This document shows, one piece after another, positions 26,563 through 35,249 of a stretch of DNA of 64,000 nt; the stretch's first letter is position 1, and each line of letters opens with the position of its first letter. A program made the position numbers and the translations under genes. The notes under the pieces are model-generated. The model saw only the letters and a list, made by a program, of their open reading frames with translations. It ran no database searches and was not told where the DNA came from. Source of the stretch: JANNBN01 sp031430595 (lineage in GTDB: Bacteria > Actinomycetota > Acidimicrobiia > Acidimicrobiales > JANYDT01); NCBI GenBank assembly GCA_031430595.1, contig JANPBU010000028.1, forward strand, positions 1-64,000. The letters run 5' to 3'.

Positions 26563-27896
26563 CGCAAGAACCGTATGTGATGCATCCCTTTACTCAACCC
26601 ATCGATGCAGTCGCTGCGCTTCCCGGTTCAAAGTCGATTACGAACCGCGCGCTGGTGTGTGCGTCATTGGCTCACGGCAAGACCGTACTCAGTGGGGTGC
26701 TTGTTGCCGATGACACCGAAGCAATGCTCAGCTGTTTGCGAGGCGTCGGAGTAACGATTTCGACTGTCGACGGCGTTGCGACAACCCTGAGTGTCGAGGG
26801 GTGTTCGGGCCAAATTCAACCAGGCCCGGCTTCACTTAATGCCCGACTTTCCGGGACAACGTCGCGTTTCGTAGCCCCGCTTTGCACCCTCGGAGTTGGC
26901 GAGTACGTGTTAGATGCTGAGGCCCCTATGCGGGTGCGGCCAATGAAAGATCTTGTGCAAGCGCTGCAAGGAATCGGCCTTGACGTATCTGCTGGGGAAG
27001 GTGATTTTCTGCCCATCACGGTTCGGGTATCGAGAAGCGATGCGAAGGCCGTTGGGGCGGTCAAGCGAGTGGTACACGTTCCCGGAAATCGGTCGAGCCA
27101 GTTCCTCTCAGGGTTGTTGTTGGTCGCGCCCTGTTGGGCAGGTGGTGCCGAAATTTTGGTAACCGGCGAACTGGTTTCGAGACCATATGTAGACATGACA
27201 CTTGCGGTGATGAGGGCGTTCGGTGCTGTAGTGACCGAGCCTCAACCGGGTCGGTTTTTGGTCGACGATACGGGCTATACGTCGCCCGGACAGTTCGAAA
27301 TTGAACCAGACGCCAGCGCGGCTAGCTATTTTCTCGGTGCGGCAGCGATCTGTGGGGGTCGCATTGTGATTTATGGTCTCGGTTCGAAGAGCTACCAGGG
27401 TGACGTTCGATTTGCGTCGATATTGGGGCAAATGGGCTGCGATGTTCAGATTTCGGATGACCGAATTGTGCTGACCGCACCCGCACCCGCACCCGCAGTC
27501 GGCCCAGGCACTGGTCGGTTGCGTGGTGTCAGCGTTGATATGGCTGATTGTTCTGACACCGCTCAAACACTGGCTGCGGTGGCGGTGTTTGCTGATGGAC
27601 CAACGACTGTCACCGGCATCGACTTTATTCGCCGAAAGGAAACCGACCGAATCGCCGCAGTTGTCAGCGAGCTTCGTCGTTGTGGGATCGAAGCAACCGA
27701 AGACGCTGATGGTTTTACGATCTTGCCCGGCCCGATACGAAGCGCGCAGATAGAGACGTATCACGATCACCGAATGGCAATGAGTTTTGCGTTGATCGGA
27801 TTGCGGACTGAGGGCATCTCAATCCTCGACCCTGGCTGTGTCGAAAAAACGTTTCCTGATTACTTCGCAGCGATCGAAAAGTTGCGTTTTCTCTGA
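26559..27896 (+). CDS. aroA: 3-phosphoshikimate 1-carboxyvinyltransferase
   Basis: This 445-residue EPSP synthase of the shikimate pathway shows LPGSKSITNRALVCASLAHG, the loop LNARLSGTTSRFVAPL, RPMKDLV, a mid-domain PGNRSSQFLSGLLL and the C-terminal ETYHDHRMAMSFALIGL with the active-site Asp/His/Arg. The LSGTTSRF loop (rather than GNAGT) and sequence style resemble actinobacterial forms. A short CACCCG repeat at 27477-27500 encodes an Ala-Pro spacer. ATGA overlap with tyrA and TGATG junction with the next gene. Confidence 0.93.
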   Translation: MTQEPYVMHPFTQPIDAVAALPGSKSITNRALVCASLAHGKTVLSGVLVADDTEAMLSCLRGVGVTISTVDGVATTLSVEGCSGQIQPGPASLNARLSGTTSRFVAPLCTLGVGEYVLDAEAPMRVRPMKDLVQALQGIGLDVSAGEGDFLPITVRVSRSDAKAVGAVKRVVHVPGNRSSQFLSGLLLVAPCWAGGAEILVTGELVSRPYVDMTLAVMRAFGAVVTEPQPGRFLVDDTGYTSPGQFEIEPDASAASYFLGAAAICGGRIVIYGLGSKSYQGDVRFASILGQMGCDVQISDDRIVLTAPAPAPAVGPGTGRLRGVSVDMADCSDTAQTLAAVAVFADGPTTVTGIDFIRRKETDRIAAVVSELRRCGIEATEDADGFTILPGPIRSAQIETYHDHRMAMSFALIGLRTEGISILDPGCVEKTFPDYFAAIEKLRFL

Positions 27897-29242
27897 TGGG
27901 CCGATCACTACGAGTCATTGCGATCGATGGGCCGGCAGGTTCCGGGAAAAGCACTATTGCGAAAGCACTTTCTCAGCGTTTGCACCTCGAACATTTAGAT
28001 ACCGGGGCGATGTATCGAAGTGTGGCTTTGATTTGTTTGCAACGTGGCGTTGATCTTGTTGACGTCGGGGCTATGGCCGCGGTCGTCGAGTCGGTGGATA
28101 TCTCATTAGGAACCGACTTACTTGGTGCGCAGCGGGTAACAGTCGACGGTGTCGACGTCACAAGCGAAATTAGAACACCCGGGGTTGACGTCGCTGTTGG
28201 TGCCGTGGCGTCAGCGGCACCGGTGCGCGCTGCGCTTGTTGCCCAGCAACGCAAGTGGGCAGTTGAACACGGCGGAGGTGTACTTGAGGGTCGCGATATC
28301 GCCACCGTCGTGTTTCCTGATGCGCTGGTTAAGGTGTACCTCACCGCTACCGTGGCCGAGCGGGCACGCCGTCGAACCGAGCAACTCGGTGGTGAGGTGC
28401 AGGCAGTTGCTGCCGACATTGAGCGCCGCGACCATGTCGATTCGACCAGAACGGCTGACCCGTTACAAGTAGCTGACGGTGCGAGCATCGTTGACACCAC
28501 GGGTTTAAGTGTTAACGAGGTACTCGACCAAATTGAAAAGCTGGTTTTCGCTGCCGAAGCGGCAACTGCTGTGATCGCACCCCAGTTCCCGACCCCGGTA
28601 CTTAACCGTCGAGAACGATTCGTGTACCGCGCTGTGCAAGTGTTTGTCCGAACCCTACTGCGTACATACGTTCCAACAACCTATGTTGGCTTAGAGAATG
28701 TCCCTTCCACCGGCCCCTTCATTTTGGCCCCGGTTCACCGGTCGGTGATCGATTTTATGATCGTTGGCTTGGTCACAAAACGCCGAATGCGTTACGTCGG
28801 CAAAGACAGTGTGTGGGAAGCAAAGTGGTTTGTGCCCATGGCAAATACGTTGGGTGGAATCCCTGTTTCGCGAGGCACAACAGATCGCGATTCGATGAAT
28901 CGATGCGTTGAAGCTTTGAAATCGGGTGAGCCCCTCGTGCTGTTTCCGGAAGGTAAGCGCAAGTCAGGCCCGATTGTTGAAGACCTCTTCGACGGCGTGG
29001 CTTACATTGCGCTCAAGGCTGGCGTCCCAATCATTCCGGTGGGTATCGGGGGTTCCGACCGGGTGTTGCCCCTCGGTGCAAAACTTCCGCGACGACGTAG
29101 GGTCTTGGTCAAGGTTGGCGCGCCTATTGAACTTCCACCCGTGGGTAAGAGTGTCAGGAAAGTTGCCCCTCAACTCACGTCGACCCTGCGCGACCGCATT
29201 CAGGGGCTGTACGACGAAGCCCAGCGAGAGTTCCAGCGATGA
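27896..29242 (+). CDS. cmk: Fused cytidylate kinase / 1-acylglycerol-3-phosphate acyltransferase
   Basis: The first 220 residues are cytidylate kinase: P-loop in IDGPAGSGKSTIAKAL, LDTGAMYRSVAL, the GRDIATVVFPDA acceptor site and RRDHVDSTR. From about residue 235 a PlsC-type acyltransferase follows with HRSVIDFM (HX4D, near 280), GGIPVSRGTTDRDS and LFPEGKRKSGP. The one protein would therefore phosphorylate CMP/dCMP and acylate lysophosphatidate, joining nucleotide recycling with phospholipid synthesis (CDP-lipid formation needs CTP). Such fusions occur in some actinobacteria. The PlsC half lacks an obvious membrane segment and probably associates peripherally. Confidence 0.9.
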   Translation: MGRSLRVIAIDGPAGSGKSTIAKALSQRLHLEHLDTGAMYRSVALICLQRGVDLVDVGAMAAVVESVDISLGTDLLGAQRVTVDGVDVTSEIRTPGVDVAVGAVASAAPVRAALVAQQRKWAVEHGGGVLEGRDIATVVFPDALVKVYLTATVAERARRRTEQLGGEVQAVAADIERRDHVDSTRTADPLQVADGASIVDTTGLSVNEVLDQIEKLVFAAEAATAVIAPQFPTPVLNRRERFVYRAVQVFVRTLLRTYVPTTYVGLENVPSTGPFILAPVHRSVIDFMIVGLVTKRRMRYVGKDSVWEAKWFVPMANTLGGIPVSRGTTDRDSMNRCVEALKSGEPLVLFPEGKRKSGPIVEDLFDGVAYIALKAGVPIIPVGIGGSDRVLPLGAKLPRRRRVLVKVGAPIELPPVGKSVRKVAPQLTSTLRDRIQGLYDEAQREFQR

Positions 29243-29256
29243 GCCGGGCATGTAGT

Positions 29257-29300
29257 GCAGTCGTCTAACTCAGTCGTCTAACGCAGTCGTCTAACGCAGT
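29257..29300. repeat. 13-bp tandem repeat
   Basis: GCAGTCGTCTAAC occurs three times in a row (29257-29269, 29270-29282 with one change, 29283-29295), followed by a partial fourth copy. It fills the gap between the convergent cmk/plsC and HD-domain genes. It has no evident hairpin. Confidence 0.8.
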
Positions 29301-29302
29301 CC

Positions 29303-29887
29303 CTAGAGCATGGCCTTTGGTTTAGCGAAAATTCGGCGGACCATAGGCTCGAAATGTTCGAGTGGCAGTGTGTCGTACTGTGGGTCGAACGCTTTTTGGT
29401 CCCACTCGTCAGCGAATTTCTGTGCGAGGTCAAACGCCGGATTATCGCGGTACTTTTCGCGGGCGTCGGGGTCAAGCCCAAAGTGCGCATAGTAATGGCG
29501 GCCTTGAAAGTCTTGATGGGCTTCAATCATGAAGTGCACTTGCGGGCTCACGTATGGCTTAAGGATGGATGCTGCGATTGCAGGATGATTCGGAACACTA
29601 ATTGCTTTTCCGATGTCATGACACAGCGATGCAACAATCGTTTCTTCGTCGGCACCGTTACGTTCGGCGAGGGTCGCTGTCTGTAAACAGTGTGTGAGTT
29701 GATCGGTGACGAACCCGTCTTCAATGACAGCGAGTGACCGCAGCAGATCAAGCACTCGATCGGCTACCCGAGGTTGATTAGCGGAGGTCTCTGCGCCGAT
29801 ACGCAGCCATTCTTCTTTGGTTGAAACGTCCATAGAAGTAAAGGTGGCTCGAGTAGGCGATTCTGTGGTGTCGGTGCTCGGGTTCAT
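29303..29887 (-). CDS. HD-domain protein, PhnZ/diiron-oxygenase-like
   Basis: The core is an HD fold: THCLQTATLAERNGADEETI, VASLCHDIGKAIS, then HPAIAASILKPYVSP, MIEAHQDF and, near the C-terminus, WDQKAFDPQYDTLPLEHFEP. The spacing of His/Asp ligands and the C-terminal D-x-x-SFDP-like element resemble the HD proteins that include the diiron oxygenases PhnZ and TmpB as well as phosphohydrolases. Substrate is unknown. ATG 29887 and ATG 29914 are both possible starts; neither has a clear ribosome site. Confidence 0.7.
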   Translation of the reverse strand: MNPSTDTTESPTRATFTSMDVSTKEEWLRIGAETSANQPRVADRVLDLLRSLAVIEDGFVTDQLTHCLQTATLAERNGADEETIVASLCHDIGKAISVPNHPAIAASILKPYVSPQVHFMIEAHQDFQGRHYYAHFGLDPDAREKYRDNPAFDLAQKFADEWDQKAFDPQYDTLPLEHFEPMVRRIFAKPKAML

Positions 29888-30024
29888 ACCCCAATAGTCG
29901 CACTCACTGGGCATAATTGCGAGTTTTATTGAGCGACGGCCGTCACTTTGCGATCAAGGGGTGATCTGGTCGCTAGTCTGTGTGGTGCTTCATCCGGGGT
30001 CGCCCGATGGCACAGGGGGTCGTC

Positions 30025-30816
30025 ATGAGTGGATTAGATGAACTGTTGAGCGGTGCGCTCGGAGGTTCTGCGATTGGCAAAATTGCCTCGATGCTCGGCT
30101 CTGATGAAGGCGGAACGCAGAATGCCCTTTCCGCAGCGCTTCCCCAACTGATTGGTCGCTTGCAATCAAATGCGTCAACGACTGACGGTGCCAATGCTCT
30201 CGATGCTGCACTCGGCAAACACGACGGCTCGGTGCTCGACGACGTGAATGGTTACCTTGATCGTGGAGACCACGACGGGTCACAAGGCCGATTTGTTTCG
30301 AAGGTATTCGGCGACGATCGCGAATCAACGGTGAATTCCCTCGCAGGCCAAACCGGCATGGACATGTCAAAGATCGTCAAACTTCTTGGAATCCTTGGAC
30401 CAATCGTGCTTGGGGCAATGAGCAAGTCGGGCGCCCGTTCCCAAGGATCTGGTGGTTTAGCTGGTGCACTCGGAGGCCTGTTTGGCGGCGGAGGTGGCGC
30501 AGGCGGTGCTGGTGGTCTTGGCGGCCTACTCGGCGGTTTGTTAGGAGGTGGCGGTGCCGGTGGTGGCCTAGGAGCGTTGCTTGGTGACGCATTGGGCGGC
30601 GGTTCTCAGGGCCTGTCCGGTGCAGCAAACCTGTCTGGCTCGGGCGTTGCAGCAAGCGGAGCCGCATCGGTGGGTGGCGGCGGTGCGGGCGGTGCAATCG
30701 GAAAAGTTTCTGGGATGCTCGACCGCGACGGTGACGGTAGCCCGATAAACGATATCCAGAAGATGGCTAAGAGCGGCTTTGGTCAGAAACTTCTTGGCAT
30801 GTTGAAGAAGCGCTGA
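30025..30816 (+). CDS. DUF937 family protein with Gly-rich C-terminal half
   Basis: The N-terminal 120 residues match DUF937 (LDELLSGALGGSAIGKIASM, ALPQLIGRLQSNAS, GYLDRGDHDGSQGRFVSKVF). The C-terminal half is dominated by GGLFGGGGGAGGAGGLGG-type repeats and ends in a short basic segment (LLGMLKKR). The ATG at 30025 follows a good AGGGGG ribosome site; the frame opens earlier at 29980. Function is unknown; relatives are often soluble or cell-surface-associated. It stands alone between the divergent HD gene and a thioesterase. Confidence 0.75.
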   Translation: MSGLDELLSGALGGSAIGKIASMLGSDEGGTQNALSAALPQLIGRLQSNASTTDGANALDAALGKHDGSVLDDVNGYLDRGDHDGSQGRFVSKVFGDDRESTVNSLAGQTGMDMSKIVKLLGILGPIVLGAMSKSGARSQGSGGLAGALGGLFGGGGGAGGAGGLGGLLGGLLGGGGAGGGLGALLGDALGGGSQGLSGAANLSGSGVAASGAASVGGGGAGGAIGKVSGMLDRDGDGSPINDIQKMAKSGFGQKLLGMLKKR

Positions 30817-30877
30817 CAGAGCGCAAAGAAGCCACCCGACCACCGGCCTTCGGACAGTTCTCGTTGCCTGAACATTT

Positions 30878-31735
30878 ATGAATAGTGAACCCGTCGACGC
30901 TGACGCGCGCTCGTTTCTCGATCTTCAAGCGACAGATGAAGCGTTGCGTTGGCGACTTGTTGTTCGGCCGCGTCTCTGCAATCTGTCGGGTGTGTTGTTT
31001 GGCGGGGCGGCGCTGGGGGCAGGGATCGAGGCGTTGCAGTCAGTCACCGAGCGTCCGGTGGTGTGGGCGACCGCCCAATATCTAACGTTTGCGCCAGTCG
31101 GTTCGGAACTTGATCTCGAAGTTGTGGTGCCCGTCCATGGCAAAAACACCAGCCAAGCTCGGGTCATTGGGCGTTTGGGCGACACCGAAGTCTTTACGGT
31201 GTTTGGGGCGTTCGGTTCTCGAGCCGATGTGCCGGGTGAAGGTCGTTTCATGGAACGTCCGTTGGTTCGGCGTCCGAATGACTCGCCCGAACGCACGTTT
31301 CGTCAATCGATTGAGAAATCTATTAACGAGCACCTTGAAATGCGTGTCGCAAAGGGCCGCCACTGGGAAGACCTTGACGGCACCCCATCATCAGATGGTC
31401 GGTGCGCTCTCTGGGCCCGAATGCCAGGTGTACGTAACATGTCGGCTTCGGCACTCGCGATACTTGGCGACTGGGTACCGTTCGGTGTTGGACAGGCCTT
31501 GGGTCAGCGGGCAAGTGGTAACTCGATAGATAACACGCTACGCGTCGTCAAATTCGTGGAGACAGAATGGGTGCTGCTCGATATTCGTGTGCACGCAGTT
31601 CACGACGGTTTTGCCCATGGTGTTGTGCACCTTTGGGCTGAAGATGGCACCTTGCTTGCGGTAGCCAGCCAAACGGTCATGGTTCGATACTGGAGCGATG
31701 TACTTCCCGCCGGAAGCACACCGACACCGAATTAG
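30878..31735 (+). CDS. Acyl-CoA thioesterase-like protein (double hotdog)
   Basis: This 285-residue protein resembles TesB-like thioesterases with two hotdog folds: LCNLSGVLFGGAALGAGIEA and VVWATAQYLTFAPVGSELDL in the first, and WARMPGVRNMSASALAILGD and WVLLDIRVHAVHDGFAHGVV with AEDGTLLAVASQTVMVR in the second. It probably hydrolyses acyl-CoAs in lipid or sterol metabolism; actinobacteria carry many. The adjacent P450 gene is convergent, so a shared pathway is only suggested. Confidence 0.8.
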   Translation: MNSEPVDADARSFLDLQATDEALRWRLVVRPRLCNLSGVLFGGAALGAGIEALQSVTERPVVWATAQYLTFAPVGSELDLEVVVPVHGKNTSQARVIGRLGDTEVFTVFGAFGSRADVPGEGRFMERPLVRRPNDSPERTFRQSIEKSINEHLEMRVAKGRHWEDLDGTPSSDGRCALWARMPGVRNMSASALAILGDWVPFGVGQALGQRASGNSIDNTLRVVKFVETEWVLLDIRVHAVHDGFAHGVVHLWAEDGTLLAVASQTVMVRYWSDVLPAGSTPTPN

Positions 31736-31780
31736 CCGTACCGATTAAACCGTAAGCGCGCCTAGCTATACGGTGTACGG
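31736..31780. terminator. Nested inverted repeat between thioesterase and P450 genes
   Basis: CCGTAC (31736-31741) pairs with GTACGG (31775-31780), and inside it ACCGTA (31749-31754) pairs with TACGGT (31769-31774). It spans the gap and the last codons of the P450 gene. It could terminate both convergent transcripts, but no T-run follows. Confidence 0.4.
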
Positions 31781-33022
31781 AAGGTGTTTGATTCCGTTGA
31801 TGAACGATGACAGCAAACGGTCGGCGGGTCCCGTGGCCACGATGTTTGGTACCCGGGTGAGAAGTTCTTTGAACATCACCCCAATTTCACGGCGGGCCAA
31901 ATGGGCACCGAGACAGAAGTGGGGCCCGGGACCACCGAAACCAACATGCGGGTTGGGGCTGCGAGTGATATCAAAGGTATACGGGTTCGCAAACACCTTG
32001 GCGTCACGACACGCCGACCAGTAGTAAAGAATCATCTTCGAGTCGGCCGGAATGTGTTGACCGTTCAGCACCACATCTTGCGTGGTCGTTCGGCGCATCC
32101 AAATTACCGGCGACGAGTACCGAACTATTTCTTCGACTGCATTGTTGGCATGTTGTTCGACGTCTTGCAGCCATAAGGCCTTTTGGTCTGGATTCTGGGT
32201 GAGCAGGTTGAGCCCGTGAGCAATTGCGTTGCGAGTCGTTTCATTTCCGGCAACAACCAGCAAAATGAAAAACGAACCAAGTTCTTGATCGGTGATTGAA
32301 TCACCGTCGACAACAGCGTTCACGAGCGCGCTGGTGAGGTCATCGGTTGGGTTGGCACGACGTTCGGCACCAAGTTCGCTTACTAATGTGTGTAGATCGC
32401 TGCCAGCCTGTAGCAGTTTCATGATGATCACGTTGGCATCGACTTCTGGCATGTACTCCTCATCGGCCAGCCCAAGAATAATATTCGACCGGGTGAAAAT
32501 GGTGTCGTAACTATCCTTAGGGATACCCATCATGTCGCAAATGACCTTTAAAGGAAGCTTGGCCGCAACGTCGAGCACAAAGTCACCGGTTCCGTTGCCA
32601 GCTAGTAGGTCATCAACGATTTCTTTAGCTGCTTTGGCTACATCGTCTTCAACCTTCTTCAACATTTTCGGGGTGAAGGCGTGGCTCACAATCTTGCGAA
32701 GGCGGGCGTGGCGGGGGTCGTCCATATTGATCATCGAACCGAAGTAGTCGAGCATGAACTCGGGCATGTCAGTGATTGACGTTGCACCTTTTCCCGAGCA
32801 GTACAGGTCTGATTGGCGGCTAATTTCGAGAATGTCTGCGTGACGAGTGACGGCGTAATAGCCGGGCCCGACTTCCATTCCGTCGGCCAACACTTCCGGT
32901 TCGGCAAAAAACTGCAAGAGAGGTTCGTCTCTAAGTTGCTGGAAGGCCTGTTCTCTGGCGTCGAGTGGGTCGCGCCAAAACTCGAGGTCGGATAGGTTCG
33001 GGAAAGGATTTCCAGCGTTCAC
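31766..33022 (-). CDS. Cytochrome P450
   Basis: This 418-residue soluble bacterial P450 has the I-helix oxygen-activation motif VAGNETTRNAIAHGLN, the K-helix ExxR in EEIVRYSSPVIWMRR and the haem-Cys loop FGGPGPHFCLGAHLARREIG. The MINMDDPRHARLRKIVSHAFTP region and overall style are close to actinobacterial CYP families that oxidise sterols, terpenes or fatty acids (CYP125/142-like), but substrate cannot be assigned. A ferredoxin gene about 0.8 kb away on the opposite strand is the likely redox partner. Confidence 0.93.
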   Translation of the reverse strand: MNAGNPFPNLSDLEFWRDPLDAREQAFQQLRDEPLLQFFAEPEVLADGMEVGPGYYAVTRHADILEISRQSDLYCSGKGATSITDMPEFMLDYFGSMINMDDPRHARLRKIVSHAFTPKMLKKVEDDVAKAAKEIVDDLLAGNGTGDFVLDVAAKLPLKVICDMMGIPKDSYDTIFTRSNIILGLADEEYMPEVDANVIIMKLLQAGSDLHTLVSELGAERRANPTDDLTSALVNAVVDGDSITDQELGSFFILLVVAGNETTRNAIAHGLNLLTQNPDQKALWLQDVEQHANNAVEEIVRYSSPVIWMRRTTTQDVVLNGQHIPADSKMILYYWSACRDAKVFANPYTFDITRSPNPHVGFGGPGPHFCLGAHLARREIGVMFKELLTRVPNIVATGPADRLLSSFINGIKHLPYTV

Positions 33023-33129
33023 ATTAAAGAATCTACGTGGGCATGCCTTCAGTTACCAACTCAAGCGCATCAGTTACCAACTCACTCGCAGCGAGCCAAC
33101 TTGCTTGCTCATTATTAGGATCGTGGCTA

Positions 33130-33846
33130 ATGATGAATCGTTCGTATCGTCAAATTTCTCTTATTGCCGTTACGGTCGCTGCGATTTTGGGTGCGGTACT
33201 CATTGAGCGAACGTTCGCTGCCATTACAGAGGGTCTGGAAGCTGCAGTTGAGGTGAGCCAGGTGTCAGCTGAGGCGGCCGGGTCGATCGACGAACTTTCA
33301 GCCGGTATTGGAAGCCTCATTGATTCTGTTGATGACCTGACGGTGAATGCCCAGTCGGTTTCCTCTGACGCGTCATCTGCTGCGAATGGGGTGGCCGACG
33401 CAGCAGATGGAAGTGTCGGTCAGGCACTTACTGCAACGGCGAAGACCACGGAAAAACTTGCTCCGGTCGTGGGTGCCATTGAAAAACTCACCGGTAATCG
33501 GGGAACCGCGAAGGAGCTCGAGGCGCTTTCGAAAAGTTTGAAACCACTTCCGAAAGAACTTGACGGTATCGCTGCGAACCTACGTTCAACTGCGAAGTCG
33601 CTCGATGCCACATGGTCATCGCTTGATCAGGTTCGAAAAGATTTGGCCACCACGAAGGCTTCGGTCGACAGGGGCCGAACGGCGCTGACCCGCCTACCGA
33701 GTGCGGCCAAGAAAGCCGAATCGGCAGCTTCTGCGCCGCTGCAGCGACTGAAGTTCACGGTGTGGCTCTGGCGCATCGCTCTATTCGCCCTGTGGCTAGC
33801 CGCTGTGGCATCAATAATTGGTAAGGGGCGCATTCGCCAGCCATGA
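33130..33846 (+). CDS. Membrane protein with long helical segment between two TM helices
   Basis: The N-terminus has a TM segment (ISLIAVTVAAILGAVLIER), followed by about 170 residues of Ser/Ala/Lys-rich, heptad-like helix (LSAGIGSLIDSVDDL, LDQVRKDLATTKASVDRGRT) and a C-terminal TM (FTVWLWRIALFALWLAAVAS). I do not recognise a family; the middle is reminiscent of chemoreceptor or YhgE-like coiled coils but lacks their signatures. ATG 33130 removes a repetitive lead (33049-33095 holds two copies of a 14-bp repeat). It lies between the P450 and ferredoxin genes. Confidence 0.6.
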   Translation: MMNRSYRQISLIAVTVAAILGAVLIERTFAAITEGLEAAVEVSQVSAEAAGSIDELSAGIGSLIDSVDDLTVNAQSVSSDASSAANGVADAADGSVGQALTATAKTTEKLAPVVGAIEKLTGNRGTAKELEALSKSLKPLPKELDGIAANLRSTAKSLDATWSSLDQVRKDLATTKASVDRGRTALTRLPSAAKKAESAASAPLQRLKFTVWLWRIALFALWLAAVASIIGKGRIRQP

Positions 33847-33853
33847 TGGGTAC

Positions 33854-34045
33854 ATGCGAGTTGTGGTTGATCGATTGAAATGCGAAAGCAACGGGATGTG
33901 TGTGACTGCTGCACCAAACGTGTTTGAAGTTGATGATGACGACGAGCTCGTTGTGCTGAACGAAACGCCTGACGAAGCGTTGCGTTTGTCAGTCGAAATG
34001 GCTGTTCGAATGTGTCCGAAACAGGCGCTGTCGATCGCCGAGTGA
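33854..34045 (+). CDS. Short ferredoxin, likely P450 partner
   Basis: This 63-residue protein (MRVVVDRLKCESNGMCVTAA) has Cys ligands at C-x5-C and a C-terminal MCPKQAL Cys, the pattern of 3Fe-4S ferredoxins that serve bacterial P450s. Acidic patches (VFEVDDDDELVVL) suit redox docking. It starts at ATG 33854, 7 bp after the membrane-protein gene, so the two are probably co-transcribed. It should pass electrons to the nearby cytochrome P450. Confidence 0.85.
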   Translation: MRVVVDRLKCESNGMCVTAAPNVFEVDDDDELVVLNETPDEALRLSVEMAVRMCPKQALSIAE

Positions 34046-34130
34046 CAAATCATCAGTCAGCGATTCCGCTGGGCACGATCCAAAGTTGATGCTGTTAATC
34101 ATCTGTTAAATATATCGAGCTTGCTGGTTG

Positions 34131-35162
34131 TCAGACGATGTGTTTCAACACGTCGCTGGCGAAGACTTCACGGTCGTTCGCTGCCGGGCCCTGTAGGGGG
34201 ATGACTGCACCGAGGCTGTACGCCCAGACGGCCGCAACCGAACCAACAAAGTCTCTGAGGCCACGGGGGAGCGGGAAGTACTCGTCTTCTTCTTGGGTCC
34301 GAACATGACGAACCTTGTCGGGTGTGGTGATTCGCGCAACGATTGCCTCGACCAGTTCTTCGGGCGCCGATGCTCCGCTGGTCACCACAACGGTTCCGAA
34401 AAGGTCATCCGGAACCTCTTCAACGGTGTTTATTCGAAGCACCCTCGGGCACCCGGTGGTGCTGGCTACCTTGGCCAATGCAACAGTATTCGATGAATTG
34501 GCCGACCCAACCACGATAACGACATCGGCCGTGGGGCTCACGGTTTTGAGTGCCGACTGGCGGTTCGTGGTGGCGTAACAGAGGTCGGAATGTCCGGGAA
34601 CCCACATGTCGGGAAACTTGGCTTGGGCCGCGTCTTGAATATCGGCCCAGTCGAAATGGCTGAGGGTGGTTTGGGCGAGCAATGCAACCGGTCCGGTCAG
34701 ATTCAAAGCATTCACCTGTTCGGCTGACTCAACAAGGTGCATCGCGCCGGGTGCGACCGCCATCGTGCCAACTGCTTCGTCGTGTCCCTCGTGGCCGATG
34801 TACACAATATTGAACCCCTTGCCCGATCGAACCTTGGCTTCGTGATGCACCTTGGTAACGAGCGGACATACGGCGTCAACAATGAAACCGCCAATTGCTT
34901 TGGCCTGGGCCACCACGTCGGGGGCCGACCCGTGGGCACTCAACATCAGCGGTGCGCCAAGAGGTACTTCGGAAAGGTCATCGACAAAAATGACGCCAGC
35001 ATCGATGAATCGGTCAACAACGACCCGGTTATGAACGATCTCGTGATAGCAGTAAACCGGTGCCGGGAAGGCTTTCACCATCCATGCAAGGGCTTTGATA
35101 GCCATTTCGACCCCAGCGCAAAAGCCTCGGGGTGACACCAGGAGAACCTCATCAACAGCCAT
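34131..35162 (-). CDS. ispH: 4-hydroxy-3-methylbut-2-enyl diphosphate reductase
   Basis: This 343-residue Fe-S enzyme does the last step of the MEP isoprenoid pathway, making IPP and DMAPP. The three cluster Cys are in SPRGFCAGVEMAI, DAVCPLVTKVHHEA and HSDLCYATTNRQ, with the family EIVHNRVVVDRF and SSNTVALAKVA. The frame is open far upstream, but the ATG at 35162 gives the standard start MAVDEVLLVSPRG. It diverges from the DUF512 gene. Confidence 0.94.
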   Translation of the reverse strand: MAVDEVLLVSPRGFCAGVEMAIKALAWMVKAFPAPVYCYHEIVHNRVVVDRFIDAGVIFVDDLSEVPLGAPLMLSAHGSAPDVVAQAKAIGGFIVDAVCPLVTKVHHEAKVRSGKGFNIVYIGHEGHDEAVGTMAVAPGAMHLVESAEQVNALNLTGPVALLAQTTLSHFDWADIQDAAQAKFPDMWVPGHSDLCYATTNRQSALKTVSPTADVVIVVGSANSSNTVALAKVASTTGCPRVLRINTVEEVPDDLFGTVVVTSGASAPEELVEAIVARITTPDKVRHVRTQEEDEYFPLPRGLRDFVGSVAAVWAYSLGAVIPLQGPAANDREVFASDVLKHIV

Positions 35163-35249
35163 TGTTGGCAAGGTTATGCGCCAGTTGGGCAAAGCGTGAG
35201 CGCGAGCGACGTAAGGCACGGCTTGTCGAGGCAAAGTGGGCAGTATCCT

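Noticed and set aside
33049..33095. Direct repeat as a coding N-terminus of the membrane protein
   Set aside because: The repeated SVTNS-type lead has no conserved features and the ATG at 33130 starts just before the TM segment, so it is more likely noncoding.
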